A stretch of DNA of 64,000 nucleotides from NCBI GenBank assembly GCA_964522105.1, contig CAZFVA010000001.1, positions 124,001 to 188,000 of the forward strand, in the 5' to 3' direction. Each line of letters opens with the position of its first letter. The first letter of the stretch is position 1. The notes under the pieces are model-generated. The model worked only from the letters and a program-made list of their open reading frames with translations. It was not told the origin of the DNA and ran no database searches. The translations under genes were made by a program, and so were the position numbers. This document shows, one piece after another, positions 23,758 to 33,121 of the stretch. This DNA is from JAGOFO01 sp964522105 (lineage in GTDB: Bacteria > Myxococcota_A > UBA9042 > DTJE01).

Positions 23758-26313
23758 TCACAGATCTGGTAACGACATTATGACCGTTCTTCCCAGTGCA
23801 TTTCGACCTTCAAAACCTTCAAGGAAACCGTTTCGAGGCTTCAAGACTGGACTTGATGAATTCTTGATATTTTTACCATGTTGAAGCACGACAGCCACGT
23901 CGCCCTGTACTGTCGTTGAAACAACTTTTGAGCCTGTTTCAAGGAATCTCGACAGGACCTCGACAGCAGGGCCTTTTCTGGGACCGTTCGGCCAGCCGGT
24001 GATGACGGCAGCCGCCGGCAACACGCTTTTGATAAATATTTCAGAGCTTGCGCCCGGACTTCCGTGATGGCCAACTTTCAAAACAGCGGCCCGCAGATCA
24101 ACCCCGGAAGCCAGCAGGGCTTTTTCACCGGCAGATTCAAGATCCCCGGCAAACAGGACCCCGGAATCGGGGGAACCGAGCCGAAAAACGAGCGAATTGT
24201 TGTTCTGGTCATCAATGGCTGGTTGTATGTGGCTTAAATTGGCTGATGCGGCCGGAAACAGAACTGTCGTATCAAGCCCGCAGTTCAAAATTGCCTGATC
24301 GCCGGATGCGACGGCCCGGACAGTTCCGCCGGCCAGCAGATTTTTTTCCACCAGCGGCCCGATGGCAGCCAGCGTGTCTTTAAGACCGGTTATCTGGAAA
24401 GGTCCGAACGCTTCAATCAACACAGGCAGGCCGCCAAAATGGTCATCATGAGCATGAGTAATAATGACGCCATCAATCCGGCGTACGCCTGCCTTCATCA
24501 GGCCGGACATCAACTGATCAAAACCGGACGCCTTCACCGACGTATCGACAAGCCAGTTCTGACCTGAAGGGCACTGTATCAGCGCCGCATCGCCTTTCCC
24601 GACGTCAAAAAAGATGACCTTCCCGTTATGGGTGTCGGGCACCTTCCAATCGGGAAATACTGCCAGCAGAAGCGCAGCAGCTACCGCCATCAAGACGCCG
24701 GTACGATTCCGACCGCACGCGACCCATATGAAAAGTCCAAATGAAACAACGGCTATCAGACAGTTGAACGGGAACGTTGGAAAGACCAGCTCGCCGGGCA
24801 GTGCGCGACCGAGCCATAGCTGAAAATCCATCGTCAGATCGACTACGGCCGAATATCCGTCCACCAGCACCTGAAGAATCCCGCCCCACCGCGACAAGTC
24901 GGGCGACACCAGCAGAAACAGACACACCACAAAGGCACCTGAAAAGATGACAAAGGAAAACACAGGCAGGATCAGCAAGTTAACGAGCGGACCGAAAAGC
25001 GGGGCAGAACCGAACGTAATCACCGACAACGGCATCGCGGCGAGGGAAGAACCGGCAGACACGATCAGACTGGCCCGGACGGCACGCCACAGATTGGCAG
25101 CAGCCGTTTCCGGCTTGTCGCGCGGCGCTGGAAAGGCACGGATAAAAACTATCATCCCGAAATACGCGACGTACGAAAGCTGAAACGACAGTGACGTGAC
25201 ATCTGCAGGGAATGCCATCAGGTCGCAGATTCCAACTGCCGCCATTACGCTCTCACCGGGCACCTTGCGAACAAACCACTGGCAAAAAATGTACATCGTC
25301 GCCATACCGGCGGCCCGGATGGCCGGGGCCGGATTTCCAGCCAGAGTCGACACCAGCCACGCCGCGCCAATTGCGGCCAGTCCGGCGACCTTCACCACAT
25401 TCAGCCGGGGGAAGAAACGCGACGCCGGGATTCCAATCAGGACAAATACCAGAAGGCCAATCGTGGCAGACGCGGCAGCGACGTGAAGGCCTGATACTGA
25501 AATCACGTGGGCCGTCCCGATGGCAGACAGTGATGCCCACATGCCACCAGGTACCCCGCGCCCCTCGCCAAGGACGAGCGCCGGGACCAGCCAGGCAGAA
25601 TATCCCTGCAGGGACCGTCCGCAGCGGGCCGCCAGGTCAGCCCGAAAGGCGTCAAAACGACTTCTGGTGTCACCGGACGACTTTATGACCGGCAGGACTG
25701 CTGAACCTTCAAAAAAGGTAAGGACTGCACCGGACGTGGACGAAAACGACAGATGGCCACGAACGGCAAGGACGGCCCCGGACACAATTTCGCTGCACGA
25801 GACTGAAGCTTTTGAGCCTGATCTGCCGGACCGGCAGCTAAGTGTGATTAGCGAGTCGCTGTTGACTGCAATGTCGCGGGCGCCCGTCCTGATCACCGAA
25901 GCGACCGCCCTTACCTGGTCCCCGTCCCGCCTTGACACGCTGCGGACCTTGACGACCACAGACACTGATGTCCCTGAAAGTCTGGCGAATTCAGCGCCGC
26001 CGGGGGCTTCAACAGCCGTGCAGAACCTGAAAATACCGAGCCAGGAAATGACCAGCAGGGGCCACACAATAGACGGAATCAGATTTGAAAAACTAGGACT
26101 CCGCGACCTGGACAGGACCGGGACACGCGGCATCAAAAAGAAAGCGAATACACCTGAGAGAGTCACAAAAAGAAGTGAGTACAGAACAAACTCGGGTGCC
26201 CTGCCGTTGGCGGCACACAACATCCCGATGAAAAGCACTGAAAATACAGACAAAGGTGGATATTTGAATATCTGTGTTTGCACGGACGGTTTGTCGCGCA
26301 CCGGCCGTGGCAC
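23758..26313 (-). CDS. comEC: ComEC/Rec2-family DNA uptake channel
   Basis: 851-residue inner-membrane protein for transport of single-stranded DNA in natural transformation. Seen: an N-terminal DUF4131-like OB region (about 20-200), the competence domain with VISVSGLHV (271-279) and many membrane segments (about 240-550), then a C-terminal metallo-beta-lactamase domain with the metal motif HAHDDH at 620-625. Full three-domain architecture. The start is GTG at 26313 after AGGAAA. It lies about 240 bases upstream of mraZ on the same strand. No other competence genes are present in the window. Confidence 0.94.
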   Translation of the reverse strand: MPRPVRDKPSVQTQIFKYPPLSVFSVLFIGMLCAANGRAPEFVLYSLLFVTLSGVFAFFLMPRVPVLSRSRSPSFSNLIPSIVWPLLVISWLGIFRFCTAVEAPGGAEFARLSGTSVSVVVKVRSVSRRDGDQVRAVASVIRTGARDIAVNSDSLITLSCRSGRSGSKASVSCSEIVSGAVLAVRGHLSFSSTSGAVLTFFEGSAVLPVIKSSGDTRSRFDAFRADLAARCGRSLQGYSAWLVPALVLGEGRGVPGGMWASLSAIGTAHVISVSGLHVAAASATIGLLVFVLIGIPASRFFPRLNVVKVAGLAAIGAAWLVSTLAGNPAPAIRAAGMATMYIFCQWFVRKVPGESVMAAVGICDLMAFPADVTSLSFQLSYVAYFGMIVFIRAFPAPRDKPETAAANLWRAVRASLIVSAGSSLAAMPLSVITFGSAPLFGPLVNLLILPVFSFVIFSGAFVVCLFLLVSPDLSRWGGILQVLVDGYSAVVDLTMDFQLWLGRALPGELVFPTFPFNCLIAVVSFGLFIWVACGRNRTGVLMAVAAALLLAVFPDWKVPDTHNGKVIFFDVGKGDAALIQCPSGQNWLVDTSVKASGFDQLMSGLMKAGVRRIDGVIITHAHDDHFGGLPVLIEAFGPFQITGLKDTLAAIGPLVEKNLLAGGTVRAVASGDQAILNCGLDTTVLFPAASANLSHIQPAIDDQNNNSLVFRLGSPDSGVLFAGDLESAGEKALLASGVDLRAAVLKVGHHGSPGASSEIFIKSVLPAAAVITGWPNGPRKGPAVEVLSRFLETGSKVVSTTVQGDVAVVLQHGKNIKNSSSPVLKPRNGFLEGFEGRNALGRTVIMSLPDL

Positions 26314-26351
26314 GTTTCCTGCGCCGAAAGAACAGAAATCAGCGACCTAAC

Positions 26352-26406
26352 CCATTGTAATTATTAACTTAGCCAAATGAAGCCAAATGAAATCCAACTG
26401 AATTCA
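26352..26406 (-). promoter_or_regulatory. Phased TGG/TGA repeat array upstream of comEC, possible second MraZ site
   Basis: On the minus strand four units of 10-11 bases of the form TCATTTGGCT or close to it lie between the permease stop and comEC. Their TGG trinucleotides (CCA on plus at 26373, 26383, 26394, with a degenerate TCA at 26404) are spaced 10, 11 and 10, and a further TGGG lies 21 bases on (CCA at 26352). Phase and distance to the gene (38-93 bases) resemble the mraZ operator. It may equally be a simple tandem repeat. Confidence 0.4.
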
Positions 26407-26421
26407 AATGATGACAGAGCG

Positions 26422-28155
26422 TCAGTTCTGGGAAAGGACCCCGGCAGGGTCCATTCTGGAGGCCCGACGTGACGGTCCCCACGCTCCGAGAAGGGCAAAA
26501 ATGACGGCGCAGAGCAGGCTGACAGCGAACACGGTCGGCGTAAACGCAAACAGATCGGTCGGGCTGCCTGGAATCCTGGACAGAACTGATGCGGCCACCT
26601 GATTGGCCGCCCGGCTGAGAAGCCAGCCACACAGATTACCAACGATTCCACCGGCAAGACCAAGAACGAGGGCCTCGCCAAGAACAAGCATGCGGATGTC
26701 GCCAATCGTCGCGCCGACAGACCTGTAAATTGCGATTTCACGACGTCTTTCAGAAACCAGCATCAGGAAAGTATGGGCGATATTGATCGCCGAAATCGTC
26801 AGGATTATCAGACTGACTGCGGCAAATATCAGCGTCAGAAGCATCAACACGTTGGCGGCCTTGCGACCGGACTCGCTGCGCGGTGCCAGAACAAGACCAA
26901 GAACCTTCAGATCCTCGACCAGCGCCGGGACATCTTCGTTTCGCTTCGTTTCGACAACGACACTTGTGTATTCGGACGCCTGCTGGCGCCCCCGCAGCAT
27001 CGCGTTTGCGCGGACAACGTCATCAAGCGGCATCGTGACGCCAAACTCCATCGCCTTGTCCGAAAAACCGACCACGTAACACCTTCGCACAATCCTGTCT
27101 GCCGCAGGTGCGTCAGGGGCGAAGTACGATTCCCCAAACAACATTGCGAACTTCACACCAAGCGTCACTTCCATGCCTGACAGCCGCCGCATTCCAAGCG
27201 CGGTCGCGGCCACATCGTTGTAAACGTCTAAAAGAAAAGGGGATAGCAGAACTGGAATCGCCCTTTCACAATAACCATTAGAAGATATTGTTGAAACTGC
27301 GGCACAGTACGAATCCTGCGGACACATTTCGGGCAGGGCCGCCCCGGTCACGCCGTCGGCAACACCGGTTACCGAACCGCGCAACTTGACCGGGTCGTCA
27401 TACATCTGGACGCCGGCAGACTCAAGGCGACACGTCAGGCGGTGGCACATCCTGTCGTCACCACAGATTTCCCCGGGCTCACATGAAGCCGGGCCGCTGT
27501 CGCACGACTTTCTGCACGCAACCCCGCCTGCACATAATTTGGAACATACTGAGTTCAAACAATTTTCACCCGGCGGACAACCGTCATCGCCGGAACAGCT
27601 TACGACACCCCCTGTCCCGTGAAACTGGTTCCACCACGTCGTGCGGACGCAACTGCCAGAAACACAGCCAGACCCCGGCCCGCACTCGGCTGCGGAAGAA
27701 CATTTGACCCCTGTGGACTCGGGCCCCAGGGCGGTGATTTCGGACTGACGCAATTCATCAACGATTAAATCGGGCCTGATTCCATCAAAAAAGGCCTCGA
27801 CACGGGCAGTCGTACCAAGTATGTCGCCACCGCCCCACAGTCTGGCCTGAAAGCGCGACCTTTGTTTCGGGTAGGCAGCAGCAACGCCATCGAGCCTGGA
27901 AATTGACGCCAGTACAGCGTCATCAAGCCTTGCCGGGACTTCAATCCCAAGCCCGAATATGCGGACCTTTTCCAGCTGAAATTCGACCTGATTGACTGGA
28001 TAAAGCCTGTTAAGAACCTTTTCACGGATGCCGCCGGAAAGGCCAAGGAAGAAGACAAGCGTCGCTGTCCCGACAATCAATCCCACCGACGCGAACACGA
28101 AATGGCCGCGACTTCTGGACATATAGCTGAACGCGAGTGACGAAAGCGCTTTCAT
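26422..28155 (-). CDS. FtsX/MacB-type ABC permease with Cys-rich extracytoplasmic insert
   Basis: 577-residue permease of the MacB/LolC/FtsX group. Topology: membrane helix near 20-42, a large extracytoplasmic domain to about 430, then three helices including the FtsX domain with ERRREIAIYRSVGAT near 480. The extracytoplasmic part contains 15 cysteines between residues 152 and 242 in CxxxxxC and CxxGxxC spacings, plus three at 278-296, like the disulfide-rich modules of myxobacterial surface proteins. This insert is absent from ordinary LolC/MacB permeases. It overlaps the ATPase gene by four bases. It probably moves or pulls on a lipid, lipoprotein or exported peptide; the substrate is unknown. 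Confidence 0.85.
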   Translation of the reverse strand: MKALSSLAFSYMSRSRGHFVFASVGLIVGTATLVFFLGLSGGIREKVLNRLYPVNQVEFQLEKVRIFGLGIEVPARLDDAVLASISRLDGVAAAYPKQRSRFQARLWGGGDILGTTARVEAFFDGIRPDLIVDELRQSEITALGPESTGVKCSSAAECGPGSGCVSGSCVRTTWWNQFHGTGGVVSCSGDDGCPPGENCLNSVCSKLCAGGVACRKSCDSGPASCEPGEICGDDRMCHRLTCRLESAGVQMYDDPVKLRGSVTGVADGVTGAALPEMCPQDSYCAAVSTISSNGYCERAIPVLLSPFLLDVYNDVAATALGMRRLSGMEVTLGVKFAMLFGESYFAPDAPAADRIVRRCYVVGFSDKAMEFGVTMPLDDVVRANAMLRGRQQASEYTSVVVETKRNEDVPALVEDLKVLGLVLAPRSESGRKAANVLMLLTLIFAAVSLIILTISAINIAHTFLMLVSERRREIAIYRSVGATIGDIRMLVLGEALVLGLAGGIVGNLCGWLLSRAANQVAASVLSRIPGSPTDLFAFTPTVFAVSLLCAVIFALLGAWGPSRRASRMDPAGVLSQN

Positions 28156-28835
28156 GCAAGCCTCCCGTCTACCAGCGAAATAACCCTGTCCGCGACCGAT
28201 GCCATGCGGTCCTCGTGGGTGGCAACAAGAAACGTCGTCCCGTCCTGCCGGTTCAAATCCTTAAATATTTCAATCACGGTCTGGCCGGTCAGCGCGTCAA
28301 GATTCCCGGTCGGCTCGTCACAAAGTACGATTGACGGGCGGTTCAAAATGGCCCTGGCGATCGCGACACGTTGACGTTCACCGGCCGACAGCTCGTGCGG
28401 AAATGATGCCGCCCGGGACAGCAGTCCAACCCGTTCCAGGGCCTGCCGCGCGCGCTCTGAAGCATCTTTCATGTCGCCGCGACCGAAATGTTCCGGCAGA
28501 GTGACGTTCTGAATGACCGTCAGGTGTGACAGCAGGTGAAAGGCCTGAAAAACAAAGCCAATACTGGAATTTCTGAACCGTGACAGATCTGCGTCATTCA
28601 TCCGCGAAATCTCGCGCCCCATGACTTCGACTGCACCGGAATATGCCCTGTCGAGGCCCCCGATAATATTCAGCAAAGTGGTCTTGCCCGAACCGGACCG
28701 CCCGACAACTGCAACGAACTCACCGGCATCGACACTGACAGAAACGCCGTCAAGGGCGCGGCGCGGCATAGCCTGCGGACCGTTGCCCGCCGCGAATTCA
28801 CGAACCAGGTCGGTAGTGTTGATTACTTTATTCAT
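28152..28835 (-). CDS. LolD/MacB-type ABC transporter ATPase
   Basis: 227-residue ATP-binding subunit. Seen: Walker A GRSGSGKTT near 43-51, Q-loop, ABC signature in LSAGERQRVAIARAI near 143 and Walker B VLCDEPTGNLD near 165. The E-R-Q form of the signature region and the length fit the LolD/FtsE/MacB family. It overlaps both the permease and the upstream lipoprotein gene by four bases, so the three form one operon. Confidence 0.93.
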   Translation of the reverse strand: MNKVINTTDLVREFAAGNGPQAMPRRALDGVSVSVDAGEFVAVVGRSGSGKTTLLNIIGGLDRAYSGAVEVMGREISRMNDADLSRFRNSSIGFVFQAFHLLSHLTVIQNVTLPEHFGRGDMKDASERARQALERVGLLSRAASFPHELSAGERQRVAIARAILNRPSIVLCDEPTGNLDALTGQTVIEIFKDLNRQDGTTFLVATHEDRMASVADRVISLVDGRLA

Positions 28836-30409
28836 CTGATATTGACGCGACCGTCAGCAACAAGACGGCCGTCCCCCAGGTACACGTCCAGCTCAACGTT
28901 GCGAACCGGGTCAACCAGGTGACGAAGGAAATCAATATTTGACGCGCCTGATACCTGCAGGACACCTTCAGGACTGACGTCAACCGAAACCAGCTTTCCG
29001 CCACCTGCTTTCGACAATTCAAGGGGCGACGCCGCGCTTACCGCCTTCGATATCGCATCGGCCGCACCGGGACCGGATGCTGCAATAACAACCTTTTCCC
29101 GCGCACCAAGGACAATTTCAAGGCCTGCGGCCTGCACTTTCACAGGTTCGGAAGTTACCGGCGTTACAAGCGGATCGGGCATACCTGCCGGAACGGGAGT
29201 CGGCGACAAAACGGCCACATCGGACTGGCCGGACAAATCGGGCGATGGCGACGAATCGGGTGACACCGGGAACTGCTGTCGCAGAATGGCCAGCGCCTGC
29301 GGCCCCGGCTTGCCGGTCCCCAGAATCAGGGAAACATTTACACGTTTGAAGAAGTCGCGAATCGACCTGACCGGCCTGAAGACCCCGGCCGAATTTGCCG
29401 AGGCCGCGACAGAAGAAGGCACGGTCAACATAGCCCGGCCGTCCCACATTCCGTTAAGCGTTTCAAGTCCAAGCTTGCGGCAACGCTTGCCACACATCGC
29501 GAGGGCCGATTCAAACAGGGGCCGAACTGACTGATCCGCAGTGACATTGACAGTAATGGCATCGCCAGCCCGGACAGGCGGGCGTTCAGAAACAGGCTCG
29601 AACGGATCCCCGGATGAACCGGCCGCGACTCTGACCTGAATCGACTTCCCGATAACGATGGCAGCCCGGGCATCGCCGACCATACCCTGCACGACATAGG
29701 CGCCGGGGCCTTTAACCGGCAGGCCTGCAAGCTTCATCAGCCGTTGCGCAAACACTTCGTTGCCGGCGTAAGCGACAATATCTGCATCGGCCAGGCCAAG
29801 CTCAGAAGTGACCGGGGCTGTCAGACTGTATTCAGCCGATTTTGCGCGAGCCTGTCCTTTCTGAATCAAATCAGTAAGTTCCGGACATACGTCCGCCTTC
29901 CCGACAAAAACGACAGCGACACCGGACGCAACGACAACGCATGCACGATCCCCGCTGGCAGATTTGAATGTTCGCATGGGCGAATCGGGATCTGATTCAA
30001 CAAAACCGAAACGGGCCATTCGCAGACCGATTCTGCGCCCGGCAACCGGGGCGTCACTGACCGGCAGAATTATCAAGGTTCCGCGATGCCACCACGCAGC
30101 GGCAGACCCGCGCGCAGGGTCAAGACCGGACTCGGCTGTCTGATCAGGGTCTACCGGATTGATACCGGTCATTGATCTTAGAAGGTCAACCGCACCGGCC
30201 GCTTCGGGAACTACTTCCACGACAGGTCGCAGCTTTTGCGAAAGCCTGTCTGTCCGGCGAATGGCGATCCAGGCGTCAGATTCGGGCGGAATCAGGGCAG
30301 ACGGTTCCGGCCCGCCGACAGTGCAGGCTGACGCCATCGACAGGAATATCAGGACGGACAAAAGCAGCAGATACCAGTATGCGGAACTACGACGCACATC
30401 CGCTTTCAT
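28832..30409 (-). CDS. Large lipoprotein of unknown function, partner of the ABC system
   Basis: About 525 residues. The chosen ATG at 30409 gives a basic N-terminus, hydrophobic helix and lipobox SMASAC. The mature part has repeated alpha/beta-like segments, a Pro/Ser-rich linker around residue 410-440 and a C-terminal domain; I recognise no family. It overlaps the ATPase gene by four bases, so it is probably a periplasmic or outer-membrane component served by the ABC transporter, or a substrate. An open frame continues to 30532, but it would invade the divergent degP promoter region and lacks a signal peptide. Confidence 0.75.
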   Translation of the reverse strand: MKADVRRSSAYWYLLLLSVLIFLSMASACTVGGPEPSALIPPESDAWIAIRRTDRLSQKLRPVVEVVPEAAGAVDLLRSMTGINPVDPDQTAESGLDPARGSAAAWWHRGTLIILPVSDAPVAGRRIGLRMARFGFVESDPDSPMRTFKSASGDRACVVVASGVAVVFVGKADVCPELTDLIQKGQARAKSAEYSLTAPVTSELGLADADIVAYAGNEVFAQRLMKLAGLPVKGPGAYVVQGMVGDARAAIVIGKSIQVRVAAGSSGDPFEPVSERPPVRAGDAITVNVTADQSVRPLFESALAMCGKRCRKLGLETLNGMWDGRAMLTVPSSVAASANSAGVFRPVRSIRDFFKRVNVSLILGTGKPGPQALAILRQQFPVSPDSSPSPDLSGQSDVAVLSPTPVPAGMPDPLVTPVTSEPVKVQAAGLEIVLGAREKVVIAASGPGAADAISKAVSAASPLELSKAGGGKLVSVDVSPEGVLQVSGASNIDFLRHLVDPVRNVELDVYLGDGRLVADGRVNIR

Positions 30410-30552
30410 ATACGCAGCAACCTCTTCGGCCCTTTTATGCGGACCACCACGGCAGGTTGATGTTATCATATTGCACGACAACCAGCCCTGTTCACCGGGA
30501 ACAAAAAGGTTTGCAGGCGTGTTAGTCAACATGATGAACCGGAGGTAACCAG
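30410..30552. promoter_or_regulatory. Divergent promoter region between the lipoprotein operon and degP-rpoH
   Basis: 143 bases. A TATCAT hexamer at 30464-30469 could be a -10 box for degP, but no matching -35 was found. No sigma-32 consensus (CTTGAA...CCCCAT) was seen. GGAGGT at 30540-30545 is the degP ribosome-binding site. Confidence 0.35.
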
Positions 30553-32004
30553 ATGAAAAAAACCATCCTCATGACAACATTGAGCGTTGTCGCAATTACC
30601 GTTTCAACGATGACCGCCACTATGGCCGTGGCCGAAAACCGCGGTGACCTGTGGACGGAAAACCCGAAAGCCGGCGCGCTGTTCGATTCATCATTCAATC
30701 CCGGAAAAGGATTCGCCCCACTGGTCAAGGCGGTCGAACCATCGGTCGTCAACATCAATACAACCACGAAGGTCAACACTCCGAATTTTTCAGGCCAACC
30801 GAACGAATTCTGGCAGCGGTTTTTTGGCGGGGTCCCGATGCATCCTGCAGAACGCCAGTCACTTGGCTCGGGTTTCATAATTAATTCGGATGGATACATA
30901 CTTACCAACAACCACGTTGTGGCTGACGCAACGGAAATCAAAGTCAAAATCAGAAGGCCGGAGCTGGAACTGACTGCCAAAGTCATTGGCCGTGACGAAC
31001 GAATGGACCTCGCGCTGATCAAAGTCGAAGCTCCCGAACCACTGCCGATCACGATGTTCGGCGACTCGGATACGCTTGAGGTAGGCGAGTGGGTCGTCGC
31101 AATTGGAAGTCCGTACGGGCTTGCCCGCACAGTAACTGCTGGTATTGTTTCAGCAAAAGACCGCGTGATCGGGGCCGGGCCTTACGATGACTTCATCCAG
31201 ACCGACGCTTCAATCAACCCCGGGAATTCCGGCGGCCCGTTGTTTAACGCCAACGGTCTTGTCGTTGGTATCAACACGGCCATTCACTCGGCCGGACAGG
31301 GAATCGGGTTTGCGGTCCCGGTCAACATGGCAAAGAAGTTCATTCATGACGTTATGACTAAGGGGCGGGTCACACGCGGCTGGCTTGGCGTCGGGATTCA
31401 GGAACTTACCCCCGAAATAGCGAAAGGCATGGATTTATCAGTCACTAAAGGCGTCATAATTTCGCAGGTTTATGAAGGCAGCCCGGCAGATAAGGCCGGA
31501 TTCAAGGTCGGGGACGTCATTACGAAATTTGGTTCGGTGGAAGTTTCAGCCCCGCCGGACTTGATCAGAACGGCCGGCCTCACGACGCCGGGCACCAAAA
31601 TCGCGGTGATTGCGCTGCGCAACAAAAAAGAAATCAAGATGGACGTCACCATCATTGAAAAAGACGACGAGGCCGAAGAGGCCGTTCGGACTGAGGATGG
31701 CACTGCTAACCCGGATGAAGCCAGAACACTGGGCATGACGGTGCGCGCGCTTCGCAACAAGGAAGGGGCGAAGGCGGGGGTGCGCGAAGGGTTCGGCGTA
31801 CGCATCGTTGACGTTGACCCGACCGGTGCGGCAGGAAAGGCCGGTTTAATTCAAGGTGATGTTATAGTCGAGGTCAACCGGGTCGCGATTAAGGACGCCG
31901 ATCGTTTCGCGAAGATTATTGAAAAGATTAAGCCCGGGGATTCCGTTCTTCTGTTGACTGTACGCGGGGCGAACTATCTGTACAGAGTTCTGAAAAAGCC
32001 TTGA
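30553..32004 (+). CDS. degP: DegP/HtrA-type periplasmic serine protease
   Basis: 483-residue exported protease and chaperone. Signal peptide about 1-27 (cleavage near MAVAEN). Catalytic triad H121 (TNNHVV), D152 (RMDLALI) and S226 (NPGNSGGPL). Two PDZ domains follow, near 275-365 and 390-475. Full DegP/DegQ architecture. It degrades misfolded envelope proteins. It is followed after 10 bases by an RpoH-type sigma factor, presumably in one operon, linking envelope proteolysis to heat-shock transcription. Confidence 0.95.
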   Translation: MKKTILMTTLSVVAITVSTMTATMAVAENRGDLWTENPKAGALFDSSFNPGKGFAPLVKAVEPSVVNINTTTKVNTPNFSGQPNEFWQRFFGGVPMHPAERQSLGSGFIINSDGYILTNNHVVADATEIKVKIRRPELELTAKVIGRDERMDLALIKVEAPEPLPITMFGDSDTLEVGEWVVAIGSPYGLARTVTAGIVSAKDRVIGAGPYDDFIQTDASINPGNSGGPLFNANGLVVGINTAIHSAGQGIGFAVPVNMAKKFIHDVMTKGRVTRGWLGVGIQELTPEIAKGMDLSVTKGVIISQVYEGSPADKAGFKVGDVITKFGSVEVSAPPDLIRTAGLTTPGTKIAVIALRNKKEIKMDVTIIEKDDEAEEAVRTEDGTANPDEARTLGMTVRALRNKEGAKAGVREGFGVRIVDVDPTGAAGKAGLIQGDVIVEVNRVAIKDADRFAKIIEKIKPGDSVLLLTVRGANYLYRVLKKP

Positions 32005-32014
32005 AGGTAAAGAA

Positions 32015-33031
32015 GTGACCGACGACGACATCGAAAACGGTTCAGATGAACCTGAAATTGACGGCTCTGACCAGGTTACAGACGTTGACGTTACTGACGT
32101 TGACGTGACTGATCTGGTGGTAAGGTCCGGGACTGGCGGACTGCCGGCCCGGGTAGTTGCTGACGACACTTCGGGTCAGGTGGACCTGCTTTACCGGTAT
32201 ATCAGGGATATTCAAAAATACCCGCTGCTGACGCCGGAAGAAGAACGTGAACTGACGACACGCTTCATAGAAACTCAGGATCCTAACATCGCATACACGC
32301 TTGTGGCTTCAAACTTGCGCCTGGTCATCAAGATTGCGATGGAATACAGGACTTTTACATCGCAGGTCCTTGATTTAATTCAGGAAGGTAACATCGGCCT
32401 GGTGAAGGCGGTCCAGCATTTTGACCCGATTAAAGGCGTTCGCCTGTCGCACTACGCCCAGTACTGGATCAGGTCTTACATCATCTACTATCTGCTGAAC
32501 AATCACCGCATGGTCAAGCTGGGGACAACTCAGGCACAGCGCAAGATATTCTTTAACCTGCGCAAGGAAAGGCAGCGGCTGCTGAACATGGGTTTTGACC
32601 CGACAGCCCGCCTGATTGCCACGAACCTGTCGGTGCCGGAAGCGACCGTAACCGAAATGATGCAGCGCATGGACGCACCGGACCTGTATCTTGATGCTCC
32701 GAAAAGCGGCGAAGGGACGTCGTCCCATCTGTCAACGATGGCGGGGAAAACTGACATCGAGGGTGAAGCGTCGTCACTTGAAATTTCAGATCGTGTACGC
32801 GAAGTGATGGCCACTTTCGGCCGTCTTCTGAAGAACGAACGGGACACATATATCTGGGATAACAGATTACTTTCGGACGACCCGGTCACGCTTCAGTCAG
32901 TCGGGGACAAGTTCGGCGTCAGCCGTGAAAGGGCCAGACAGATCGAAGAACGCATCAAGCGCAAATTCAAAGATTACGTTCAGAAAGAACTGGGCGAAGA
33001 CTACATACAGACTCAGGTTTTGTCAGATTAG
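32015..33031 (+). CDS. rpoH: RpoH-like sigma-70 family factor
   Basis: 338 residues, GTG start after AAGG. An acidic N-terminal extension (1-50) contains repeats of DVDVTD. Region 1.2 begins near 55; region 2 includes NLRLVIKIAMEYR and the core-binding/-10 part QYWIRSYIIYYLLNN. The RpoH-box-like QAQRKIFFNLR is at 173-183; region 4 has GVSRERARQIEERIKRK near 300. These mark the sigma-32 heat-shock group. The long acidic N-terminus is not usual. Cotranscribed with degP, 10 bases apart. Expected targets are chaperone and protease genes (inference). Confidence 0.88.
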   Translation: MTDDDIENGSDEPEIDGSDQVTDVDVTDVDVTDLVVRSGTGGLPARVVADDTSGQVDLLYRYIRDIQKYPLLTPEEERELTTRFIETQDPNIAYTLVASNLRLVIKIAMEYRTFTSQVLDLIQEGNIGLVKAVQHFDPIKGVRLSHYAQYWIRSYIIYYLLNNHRMVKLGTTQAQRKIFFNLRKERQRLLNMGFDPTARLIATNLSVPEATVTEMMQRMDAPDLYLDAPKSGEGTSSHLSTMAGKTDIEGEASSLEISDRVREVMATFGRLLKNERDTYIWDNRLLSDDPVTLQSVGDKFGVSRERARQIEERIKRKFKDYVQKELGEDYIQTQVLSD

Positions 33032-33121
33032 GCCGGCCTGCAGACACTCGAACCATCAGAACTTAATTTGAACTATCCCCCGGGACACACCAGGCAACAA
33101 AACTGATATTGATGAATCAGA

